Assembly: GCF_901709675.1 (NCBI RefSeq)
Contig: NC_051090.1
Location: 5,967,842-6,031,841 of the forward strand
Length of the DNA: 64,000 nt
Reading direction: 5' to 3'
DNA from: Syngnathus acus
Lineage: Eukaryota > Chordata > Actinopteri > Syngnathiformes > Syngnathidae
The notes beneath the pieces were generated by a model. It saw nothing but the letters and a program-made list of their open reading frames with translations, searched no databases and had not been told where the DNA came from. Positions 30,601-42,600 of the stretch are shown here, piece after piece. The translations under genes were made by a program, and so were the position numbers. Positions within the stretch are counted from its first letter, which is position 1; every line of letters starts with the position of its first letter.

Positions 30601-33600
30601 CAATGGGAAAAAAAACATATTTTGTTGATTTAACCTAGAGCAGGTCATATACACAAACACAGTTAAAACATTTTATATTCGAGATTAATATCGGCTGCCA
30701 TTTTTTTTTTTACCACATGACTTAATTGCATTCTCTTTTTTTAATTACGCTGAACGAAGCTTTTCATCAAATTTTAACACCTGACCACTCAGAACATACG
30801 AGCTTGCAATTCATCTTTAAGACAAACAAAAAGTAACACTTGTCCGCCCTTGTCAATGTCAACATAAAGCGGCGGCAACACACGCGCACTCACAGTGGCC
30901 ACGCATGGCATCCATCATTTTTAATGGCGTGCTGTTAATGAGCGTCTTGTTGGGAGGTGTCACTTGACCCCGGGCCATACGCACCGACATCAGTTGCGTA
31001 CTCTCCACTCGCTCGGGGAGGTCACCGTGCACTCTTTGACTCCAAATGGTTTATTTTAAACCATCGCTCTCCCAAACGCTATATTAAAAATGTATTAGCT
31101 TATCTCGGTTGTTCTATTTTTCAGTCGGTAAATGTGATAGTCATCTTAATGTAAGTTTGATCTAATTATTTTTCTCATCACAGATATTCTTATTGCTTGT
31201 GTGTATTAGCGCTCGTTGTCGTGGGAACGAATGAATGTTTATTTAAGACATTCTTTTAAAATGTAATGATTACATATAGAAATTAAATTTTCTTTAGCTG
31301 AGATACCAAAACGATTTGCTCCACTTTTTTTTTTCAAAATGTGCCATTTTAAGTTTGATACTAAAAAGTTGAATCACTACTTCTACTTTCTGTTTCACAC
31401 AAATTTCTGGAATTTAACTTAAGTACACAGCGGGAGTACTTTCCATTGTGGAGGCCAAAGGTGTTAACCCCTCTAAGTGTGTGCATGTGTGTGTAGTGTA
31501 CGCGTACGTGTGTGCTAAGTCATGTTGACTGAAGCTGACAAGCTGCCAGCAGCTTGCACCTGCACACAGCTAGTGTAGATGTTGGCCTCAAACAAAGGGA
31601 GGGACCCCACGGAAAGTGTTAGGAGTGGATGACAAAAGATGTGTGATATGCCAAAAAAAAAAATAATATTCGTATGTATGCTGTCTGTGTATGTTCACAC
31701 TGGAAAACGGTTAGGACAGCAGGAACTGGCGGGCCGACGCATGGCTATGTAGTGACGGGCAAAATAAGAGCTCAGCTGTCACGCTCGGCTCATGACAGCC
31801 CCCCCCCTTTTCCGTAACCTGTTGTTGACTTCACACCAAAGCGATGTATTGCAGGCTGGCTGGATGCTGCGTAAAGATCTCGCCGCTTCGACTTGGCTGT
31901 GTTGTGTCCATCTCTTTGACAATCTTGTTCAGGAGATGTCAGGGAAAATTTGACTGTGTGCAACCGCCTCGCCTTAATCTGAATTATTGACGTGTAGAGC
32001 ATTGATAATTTAAGGCGCTCGATCTTTTCTGACAAGGGGGACGCTTTGTGGGAATTAAAAATCAAAGCATTCACTAAAAGAGAGATAGTATGGATTTACC
32101 GTGACCTAGTTGTGTGCTGGTGGGGCAAAGAAGCATGGGAGGTTGAGGGAGAGAAACAGATGGGAGAGGGTTAATTGAAGCTGACTTGTGTCGAGGGTTT
32201 GTGTGTCCGAAGTTGACACACGCTTGTTGCCCATATGCTCCTGTTGATTCACCCGCTTGCACTTTGGAAGCAAGTTTGACCCTATCGGGTTGAAGTTTGG
32301 GTTTGGGCTGAGTCAAAACATCAAATAACCCAACACTGACTTTTGAATCCAGAGCTGGGTTAACTATTTTACCCAATTTGGGTTACTTTTGTCCCAGCAG
32401 TTTTATTGTACCTACCGTAGCTTCCGGTGTGCATTGTCCAGCAATGGACATCGGAGTGCTCGGGTCAGTCTGTCTGTCTGGTTGTGTGGGGGGGTGATGT
32501 GTCCCAGCTGGCTCACAGTAGACTGGCAGAGTGTTGATCCGAGTGTCAGCGGGACTGGGTGTCTCCTCGGCGAGCCCTCCTCTCCTCCTCCGCTGAGCTG
32601 ACAGACAAGGTCAGCGACTCATCACGGCCCGTCTCTCCGATCTCCTGACAGCCTTCCCTCAGGGAGTGAAACCACCGACAGACCCCCCCCCCCCCCTGCT
32701 CCCTGGCACGCATGCAGCGCCGCCAATTAATATTGCATCACCCTTTTCTAATCTGCTCCCTCTGAGCCCTCCCGGCTGAGGGGGTCTTGTCGGGCGGGCT
32801 CACTTCCCCGCCGCCCGACCTCGCCCTTCTCCTCCAATAACGGCCTGAGGAACCGCTAAAAAATGCATGTCTCAATGTTTCTTTGTTTTTAGTCATCGAT
32901 GCGTCTTCCTTATCTCTGCAGGAGTTTAAATAGACCACGTCTCGTTTAAGAGTTTCACTGCAACTTTGTATGCAAACAGAATGAACTTTATCTCCCGCTG
33001 TTATACAAACAGACTGCAGTTTATTGCTTTGTGGTTTTAAACTAATTTCCCCTCCAAAAATTGGTTAATCTTATCATCATTTCGCCTCATTTGGGGCTAG
33101 CATCTGCTGCTTCATTCCCATATTGCACAGCCATCTTGTTTTTAAGGCTTCTTTGAATCTTGTGTTTGTATATATATAGATATATTCTATTTATTTATTT
33201 ATTTATTTATTTTGAGCACTCAAAATTGTCCATCAGTTTGAATGTGCGTGATTTCTTTTTTTATATTTGCCCTTGGACTGATTGGTGAAGTCCAAAGTGG
33301 ACCCACCTCTCACCCAAAATTAGCTAAGATAGGCTTTAGCTTACCCGCTGGTATAGTGGATGCTAAGACTTTTTTTTAGTGTCAATGCTTTTCAGCAACC
33401 GACAGAGAAAATATAGAATTTCTTTTGTGTGTGTGTGCGTGTGTGTTCTACGGATCAGTAGTTTCTGTGAAGTCCTGCTTGTTCTGCAGGTTTGCCCTCA
33501 CTACAAACATGTCGGCGATCAAAGCAGTTGGAAAAGGCCTGCCACTTCAAACTACGTATCGCCTCACACAGATAAAGCATACGCGCTCCTTCCATCCGAA

Positions 33601-36600
33601 TTCTTCTGCCCACTCGTTGTCATGGCGACCATCCTATCGCAGTCCGCCTCTCGTGCGTGCAGCAGAAATCATTGGTTCAATTATCATTTTAGTGCTCATT
33701 TACAGTACGTTGAATTATGTAGAAGTTTGATTTCATGTGAGTGTTGTGATATTGCAATCTGTACTGATTCAGCAACATTTAAATATTCTGTGTCGATAGA
33801 TTATGGTCGTCTCCCAGTAAATCCTCTGTTCTCTCCCTTCCAGCGTCCCAGGTTTTATTCTTTTTTTTTCTTTTTTTAAGCGAGCATAAAAGATTCGCCC
33901 CAACATCCACTTTTTGTTCAGCTATTCCAAAAGTCGTTTCATTTGTGGCGGTAAGCCGAGATGTTATCGCGGATGTTTGATGTCAGCTTTATCTGGGAGT
34001 TGCATTAACTACTGGTGTTACGCCGCATTTAAATCCTTTCAAGTTGGCATGAAGTGAGACGGGAGGAATGAAAAACGCCGGATGGGAGAATCACCTTTAT
34101 TCGTTGAGTTTAATTAAATTGGTTTAGTGATGTGTTAGTTCAACTTAAGTAGGAGTTTGGAATCAGCAGGGTCAGGTAAGTTGCCACACTGCTGATCAAC
34201 TTTCACATTTTTGGGGGACTTCATTTGCTTGAGTTTTAGCTCATCCCTGCAAAATACATTTTCTCTCAAATATGTGATGTGATCCAATGACAAGAACAAC
34301 AGTAATGTCCTTAGAAAAGTGATTTGGAAGAAACAACTCACTTTGTTGTTGGAAAAATAACCGCAGTGGCCTTTCACGGTTGATGTCAGAGGGCAGCCAT
34401 CTTGCGTTGCCACTGTTACTGACAACTTTTCACTGAAAATACTTTTTTCAGTGGGTCTTATACCTTGCAAGAGTCAATTATCGCAGTATCACTGCAAGTC
34501 TGCTATTATTCATGTGCAAATAGAATCGATTTATTGAATTTTCATTGTTTCATTGAATAATTTTTTACATTGAGGCTAAAATATAGGTACTCTCTCATAT
34601 TGCCTGTTATTTTGTTTGTTGTGTCCCAGTGGCCGGTGGACTCGAACGCGGCACTAAGTGGCTGCTAATGGCACAAACGCGGCTGTGGGCTTAAGGTAGC
34701 AGAACGCCCATTAGGCCGATATTAACGAGTTAATGGCCTGTTACTAAACTGTGGAATGACATTGTCGCTGCCACCGCCACGCTGACACCCGTAACCGTGC
34801 ACGTGACCTCGCGCCACGCATACACAAACAAACACACAAGCAAAGACCGCTGGCTGGCGGTGAGTTCTTGTGTGAATTGTGAGGAGTAAAAAAACAAGTA
34901 GAATGGAAACAGGAGCCAGCATCCTAATAGACATAGCTGGAAGGCGTGACGGCAGTTATTAAAGTCGGCTACGCTTGTTTACCTCCACTTGGATGCATTG
35001 TGCCTTCAAAATTATTTTGAAGAGAAATATAGGACTACGCATCACTCCTGTCTGTTTGTCTGTTGGACCGCTCGCTTCGGCTGATAAGTTTAGTTCCGGA
35101 TTCTCTACCTTGAAAGTGGTCTCGATTAACTTTGTCCAAGCTGCAAAAACACTGTCGCCATTGAACATGTCATTAGTGAGGAAGGAAAATCACATAAAAG
35201 CTTCAAGAGGTAGAGCTAATTTCTACTCAGGTATTTTAAAGACTTGATTATGTGAATTAATGTATCATTTTCCCTGTATTACCCAATTTAAACTTACACT
35301 GAGCTCAAACTTTGTGATTGATGATTAGCTTAGCTTGCTTCGAGCGCTAATGGTTTGCTTGGATATTTTAATCGTGCACACAATATATATTTACTGGAAT
35401 AAATATAATAGTAATAATAAAAGTTGTAGCTCATCATTTAGCTGCAACAACTTTCCATCGTGAATCTCCATTTAATATCCTTTAACAGTTAGCCTAGCTA
35501 GCTAGTTTGCGAGCAGCTGTGCCATGAGTGCTCACAAACAGTCTTGCTGTGGTTCAGTGATAGGGCGACACAGTCGGGGTACATCTCTGGGAAATCATTT
35601 CTCCCTCGGCTTTCTTCCTATTTGTAACTTGTCCTTTCAAGCAAGACGGCCCTTAAAGTTCAGTGGCCCATTCTTCAAAAAAGCCTATTACTGCCTGCTT
35701 GTGATTCTCTATCATGTGGCGCACAGACCAGCCATCCCTCCTTTTTATGTTTCCCTCCTCCCGTCATCTCTTTCTGAAGCCATGAGACGAGACGTGCTTG
35801 GAGAAAGGCCTGCGACCGCCGCCTTGAAACCGCCCGCAGCCTCCGCCGCCTTTGTGCAAGGCGTCTGGCTAAAAAGGATCCATTGTTTTTGATACTTGAC
35901 AGAGCGCCGACTTTGACTCTCTTTCGCTGTATCTCTGTGTGGCCCTGCCAAGACTGCCTCTCGGCATTAGACCTCTCCAATGCACCGCAAGAGGCCTTTG
36001 AAGATGACACTAACAACAACTGTCGAGCGCATACGATAGCTCCATCTTTCCTGATATCTTTCGGTCCTCACGGTGTGTTGTTTGATAAATGGATCTGATT
36101 TGTGTCGTTAAGCAACGGGCTGACGCATTAAGGCGCCGTCTAATGAGAGTTCAATGAGATCCAATACATGCGCAATCAGAAATTCTGGCTTTACCAAGAT
36201 AATACATAATGTGCTTATATTATTGCTTTGCTCTTCGTAGTATCGTCTTCATTTTTCTCCATTGCCCTTCGTGTCTTCTATGAATTCCCTTGAGGTTGCC
36301 AATTGCCACAAGCACACTGTTGGTAGTGCTCTTTCCAAATAGATTTGAAATGTCTTTTTTTCTGTTGTATCCTTCTCCTAACGGATACTGTGGAACAATG
36401 AGATCCTCTGATGCTGTGAAAACTCTCTGGGCCATGTAAGGAGTGGCTGCAATAGTGTCAAAGCAGCTGAACTTTATTTGGACTTATTTAGAGGCCCTTT
36501 GAGTGGTTGAAGGCGTATGTTGCATTATTATTTAACATCAATTCATTCTTAATGTAGCCCCTTCGCCAGTTATAAGTGGGTGTGCGCACTTTTGCAAACT

Positions 36601-39600
36601 CGTTATTTTGGTTGTTGCCCTTTTCCCAATCCTGTTGTACAATAGAGGTGATAGGTCATATTAACTGTGTCTTGTTTTCTTGCTGTCTTGCTAACAAAAC
36701 AGGGGTGTGTAGACTTTTACAATCTATCCACAGTTGCTTTGAAACTCTGTGTCAATGTCAGACAATGTCAGTCACAACTTTAATTCTTATATTAGGTGAC
36801 ATTTGAGACATAACCATGCCTCCACCTTTTATTATTAGCATAATTATAAAACCTTTCAGCACAGCTTCCTCCTGCCGCACGGATGCGCCTCTGCCGCCAC
36901 CACCGCATTTCCCTTCACACCCGCCCCTCGTCTGTGACCTCCGCTGTCATCACAGGCGTCCTTGAAGCGCACAAATCTCTCCGTTTCATAGTGAGCAACC
37001 ATAAGGGGGCTTGATTGCAGCAAATTGATCCAGAATATCACTCTGAGCTTTTCATCTCACCGCCTCTTCATCTCTACTTAAGAAGTCCGCCATCACTTGT
37101 GTTTACATGCCGTCTGTTCGAGGGTTTCCTTCTCAGATGCAAACACCCTCCCCCTCCCCTGTCTGGTTCCTTTAATTCTAACCCTTCCTCTGTATTCTGA
37201 TCCTTTATAGCACTTCTTATTTTACATTTCTCAGTGGGTGTCCTTGAAGTGATGTCATCCATCGGACGAAGGGAGCCTTGGAGGAGGTTCACGGATCTCA
37301 CGAGGCTTGTCCCGGTTCGCTCAGCTGGGCAGTAATCTGAGTCTCGTGTGATTCCAAGGCTCTGTAGAAATTCAGCGACGGGGAAAATTTACAGCTCAGG
37401 CCCCGTCCTCGATGCGATGCACTGAGCAGGAGGGGGGTGGCCAAGCATGTCTTGTTGCCGTCACTCCAAAGTGAGGCTAATTTATTGCAACGTAAAAGAC
37501 GCCGAGGCCTTGCTTTGTGACTTGCAGTAGAATTTGGCATAAAGCTGTGGCCACTATGGCATCGTGTTTTTATTGTATACATATTCTCCAAGGAACATTT
37601 ATTCTCCTCAAACCATTCCAAAGACTTTCAAGTTTTTCTCTTCCATCAACTTTAGTCTTATTATGCAGTTTACGAGTTGTGGGCTTGTGTCCTTCAAACC
37701 TCCAATTTTTTTTTTTTTCTTGTACTCTGACAAAAGGGTGTTTTATGTCTTTAAAAATGTTGAACATGAGAGAAAATGTCACAATACCAGAGTTGTAATG
37801 AAGTGCAATGTTGCTGTTCTGTATTCAGGTCTAGGCCGGTCAACCGCTTCACAAAAACGAGGACACAAAACTCAGTTAATTACATCACGTCACACACAAT
37901 TCATGAACGCGAAACCCGAAAGTTCCATGCCTAGCTGCGGCACACAAAAAGCTGACCAGCACATTGAGAAGTGACCTTCAGTATGTGTCACATTTATGTA
38001 TTTTTTTTTCCTTCCACGGCCACTTTCCTGCTCTATGCCAATTTGCATATTTATCAGAGCTGATCGTACTTTGACATGCTTTCATTTTTTTCTTGCCGCT
38101 CGAGATGGAGCAGTAATGTTCCGTAGAGTGCCACACGGGACAATAGCAGGTGAGAATTATGCTGAGTGGGCATAATTTGAGTTTCTGCTGCTTTCACTCA
38201 CTCGGTCATTGTCGCAGCCCTCCCCTCTGCATAAACTTTCACTTCCCTTTTTCAATTTTGAACTCCTCTTTTTTTTTTCTTCACACAGCTCACAGTCAAA
38301 ATGGTTCAAAAACATGTTAAATGTGCACTTTTGCCATTTTGCTGTTAAATCGCAATTTGAACATGACTTGTGTGGACTCAAACAAATGGTCTCCTTTCAT
38401 AATAACAAAGCACTTGTGCAATTTCATCACTTCCGAGGCAAGCGCAGCGGGGCAAAGAATTAATTTACACCAACGCTGACAAACTTGTTTAACTAATCCA
38501 TTCATCAACAGGAAATTATTCTGCAACTACCATCAAGTTATCATTAATGTCGTTTATCAAGGGAAAATGTATGCCAGATGCTAATTTCTGCTGTTCAAAC
38601 TTGCACATTTCCTGCTTCTTCAACATGATACAGATTTATATATGCCAAAGATGAATAGACTTCTTTTTAAAAAACCTCATCATTAAACAAAAATAGGTTC
38701 ATTTACAATAAGCTCCATTTATTAAAATGCAGTTCATGCTTGGGCCTGGAAATATTCACACTCTGATCACCTAAAGTGATTTTTTTTAATTAACTGAAAG
38801 AAATTGTCTGGCGATAGGAATGAAAAATATATTATTTCTATTTTTTGTACTTGTTTTTGTTTTATAACTGCGCTAACTCTCTGGGTGCTGAAGGTAGTAT
38901 GCAGCCTAACAAGTTTAGTTAAAAAGTTGTTTTTGAAGCTTTTAATCAACTATAAAAAAAAAAAAGTGTCAAATAATTAAAATTGTGCTTTAAGTTTTCT
39001 GTATTATTTTTATTTTAGAGACAATTTAAAAAACGTTGTAACTCAAAAGTTGACTTATGTAAAAAATAATTATAATAATTTTTGGGCTTAACTGTATATT
39101 ATGAAATTATTAACCACACCCTTCCCAAATGGGAACCCCCTGTTGACTGATCTTGTGTGCCACCTACAGGTCAGCAAATATTTCAGCAGTTCTTCGGTTT
39201 AAATTGACCTTCACTTTATTTGCTCCTAAGCCAAAAAACATTCCATATTGTAGTCCATCTGTCACCTTTGGGTGTTGAGTTGCCTATGGAGGAATGCGTC
39301 TTCATTTAGAGCTACAATGCTTGGTTGGGCACAGCCGGAAACAGAGCAATGCACACAGACAAGCTATAGAAACATAAAAAACACAAGTGGTGCATTCGAG
39401 AAACCCCAGAGGAGACATTGTGATACACTCACACACACACACTGCAAATTCAGTCCCACTACTAAAGTTTGAGTCACCTCATGATGACAAACAATTGCTT
39501 AAAGTTTTGCTCAAAGCGACCAAGCTATTGATAGTATCTCCAAAAACTCAAATATCAAGGCTCTTATGGTTAGCGTATGTCGCAAAAGCACAAATTATAT

Positions 39601-42600
39601 AACTGGCAACCCCTGGTACACCCCAACGACACCACAACTAAACACTAGAAAGTAGCTGTAATGTGTGTCGCCTCACAACTTTGTGTTCTCCGTTTTACGG
39701 TGATGAGCAAAGCTTTGCGCGGTGGCGTAGTCTCCTTTGTGTTCCCGCATCAGAGGCTCGTTTGGTAAGCTCGGGTCGAGGCCCTCGTATAAAATTTCGA
39801 TGCGATGGAATTTCACAGACGCCGAGTTCCCAACCGCGGCTCGGAGCTGCGAGCGCTCACATTTACGGCAAAAAAGCTTGGCCCTGCTCTGCCGCGGCTC
39901 CTGAATGGCAAAGCCATTTGTCTCTGTGAAGGGCAAACAGGGGGTGAAAAAAGTGCAATAAAATCTAAGAGAAACTACTTAAATGGAGAAACGGGGTTTT
40001 TTTTTTGTTTTGTTTGTTTACTACCTCTCTCGGGCCTACACACAGACACACACTGATGTTAAATTGCAATTAAGGAGAAGGACAAGTGCTTAGCGTATAG
40101 CTAATTAGCATTTTCTCCGCTCAGCAAAAAGAGGCGGGAGAATCAATATGATATTAAGTTTGTGTATAGCAATGAGGCACACATCCACCGGCATCAATTA
40201 GCAACAGATTAGAGCAGAAAGACTGGCAAGAAAATAGCAGCTAACACCTAGGTGCTTTCGACTTTTAGCCATGTTTCTAATTGAATTTATTTTCACCCTT
40301 TTTTTTTCCGAAAACAAATACTTGCGCGAGCACTAAATACAATATTTTGAGAGAAAAAATACTTGGAAAATTCTAATGTTTAATCCACAAAATGCTGGAT
40401 GAAACTACTTTTTTTTCCCCCCCTCACTATCAAAATAATATATTTTTATTTGACTATATTGAATCCAAACTTTTTGGGTCATTATCATCCTTACATTTCT
40501 TTAATGTGCTGCGTGCAAGAAATTGCACATGCAGTTCCACTGCCTTATGATTCAAAAGTTGGAAAAAAAAACTATTTAACCAGTCCATTAATCAACCGGA
40601 AATTATTCTGCAACTACCATTAAGTTGTCATTAATGTCGTTTATCAAGTAAAAAAAAAAAAAAAGATGCCAGATCATTCCTGCTCTTCCAAAGGTGCATG
40701 TTTCCTTATTCAACATAATTAAAATTTAGATCACGAAGGAATACATTTACATTTATTCAACAAAAGTTATATAATCCCATTCCGGTCAAATTTTTTCATC
40801 ATGTAAAGTTTTCGTAGCCTATGGAGGACTTTTTCAGACTTTTCTTTCTTATCATTAGCAGTCAAAGAGAGACAAAGAGAGCTGGTGATGCTTTTCAAAC
40901 TCCACTAGGCGACGTATGTCCAAGTTGAATTCCATCATATAAAAATAATCTCAATGTTTCCGAGCTGGTAGTTGACTAGCATGCCTGTGCTTTTCTGTCT
41001 TTCTGCACCGTAGAGCAGCGGAGTAGAGGAAGAGCGAAGAAGTTGGTGTTCCTCACGGCTCGCGTTCACCCCGGAGAGTCTCCTGCCTCGTTTATCTGTC
41101 AAGGTAAGCTCCTGTTCTCGTTTGGGGAGTGATTGAAATGCTGTAACGCTGGTCTCTAAGGAGTTTGATGAAGCCAAGAATTTCATCAGCCAAATGTGCA
41201 AGTAAGAAAGTAAATGGCATTGTAAATAATGCTTGTTTGGCATCAAACTGCAGTGGATCGCTACAAAGAAGTATTAAGGCAGCACTGGAAAGGGAAAAAT
41301 GGGAATATATCAACATAGTGGCCCTTACTTGTGTCGGTCTGAATTACTCATTGTGTAGGTCATCCACTTAAAAAGAAGATCCCATCTAAACTTGGTTGCT
41401 AACCAAAACAGCAGCCGTCCTTTTTTTCCACAGTTGGGAAAGTTAGGAAACCCATTTTTGTGTTTGTTTTGGTAATATTTCATTTTCATTATTACATTTT
41501 TCTTATATAATGAGGCAAAATTAATTTTTTTTTTCTGTTATGATGCTGTCTTTAATCTTGCAGAATTTTCACATATGCTAATTTTATGACTCCGTCAGCA
41601 CTGACTTTTTCCCTTAAATATTTTGTAATGAATGAAATGACTTGAAATGAAGATTACTGTATGTTTCACTCAATATTCCTTCATATGTGACACTTATGGA
41701 CCAAAAAGCTGTACGAATGTCTGTTTGTGTATATTATTGTTACATATAATCTGAGCGCCTCACGGCCAAATGATGCATTGTTTTGCCTCTTGAGCTTGCT
41801 GTGCTCGCAACTAATAAAAGAGCTTGAAACATTTTTGCACCTATGGGAAATTCTCTCCTTGAAAGACAATTTCTGCTGGATTTTTTTTTTTGTTTACGAC
41901 TTTTTGCTACCAGCCGCTCTGATCCGACTCAGGTGAGGTGGCAGGCTTCACTTTTGACTTGTTTGCCTTCCATACTGCACAGTTGTGTTTCCGGCGCCAT
42001 CTAATCCATACCGGTGCTGCCTAGTTTTAACAGTGGGCCCTCTGTGTCCTTCACTCGTCTTTTGTTTCTTAAAAAGTCAATTAATTGCACGCCGGGGTTG
42101 TCTATCAATTGAAGTATTTTTCACAATGTGCATGTGTGTGTGTGCAAATATGTGTGATAGGTTTGATTGACTTCCTGGTGAGCCAGCATCCTGTAGCTCA
42201 GCTCCTGAGAGATTATGTGATCTTCAAAATCGTCCCCATGCTGAATCCCGATGGAGTGTATCTTGGCAACTACAGGTACCCACACACACAGACACAGAAA
42301 CGCAGAGTCCCGGCTGTACTAAAGCAAAAACACAAAGCCATTAATTCCCAATTTCAATGCGAATGTAAATTAAATACAGCTCACATATTCCACGGTTTTA
42401 TTTCCCGCTACTTGAGCTAATATCCTCTTAACTCCACCTTCAGGGAGCCTAATGAATTCATAGAACTCACAGCAGTGCATTTGTTCAGATGGTATGTGGC
42501 CGTTGGGCTATTCTCTTTGCCCGTCCGCAGTCTCCTCCCCTCTGTCTTTTTAACACCATCGCTGCAGCTCTGTAGGCATTCTTCTGCCGTCCATTCGCTC

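Larger units (their letters stand above)
22723..41013 (+). other. AGBL4 intron downstream of BEND5, no gene recognised
   Basis: 18.3 kb without a supported coding exon. It contains the BEND5 3' UTR (end not fixed), degenerate interspersed repeats listed separately, and short microsatellites such as (TATT)n at about 33189-33211 and a C run at about 32686-32698. The frame 25563-26228 (221 codons) has no recognisable domain and biased composition and is judged chance. Confidence 0.6.

Noticed and set aside
41877-41940. Good donor-like site CAG|GTGAGG after an open stretch
   Set aside because: The upstream frame ([14 protein letters not shown]) does not fit AGBL4 and the known exons already join in frame without it.
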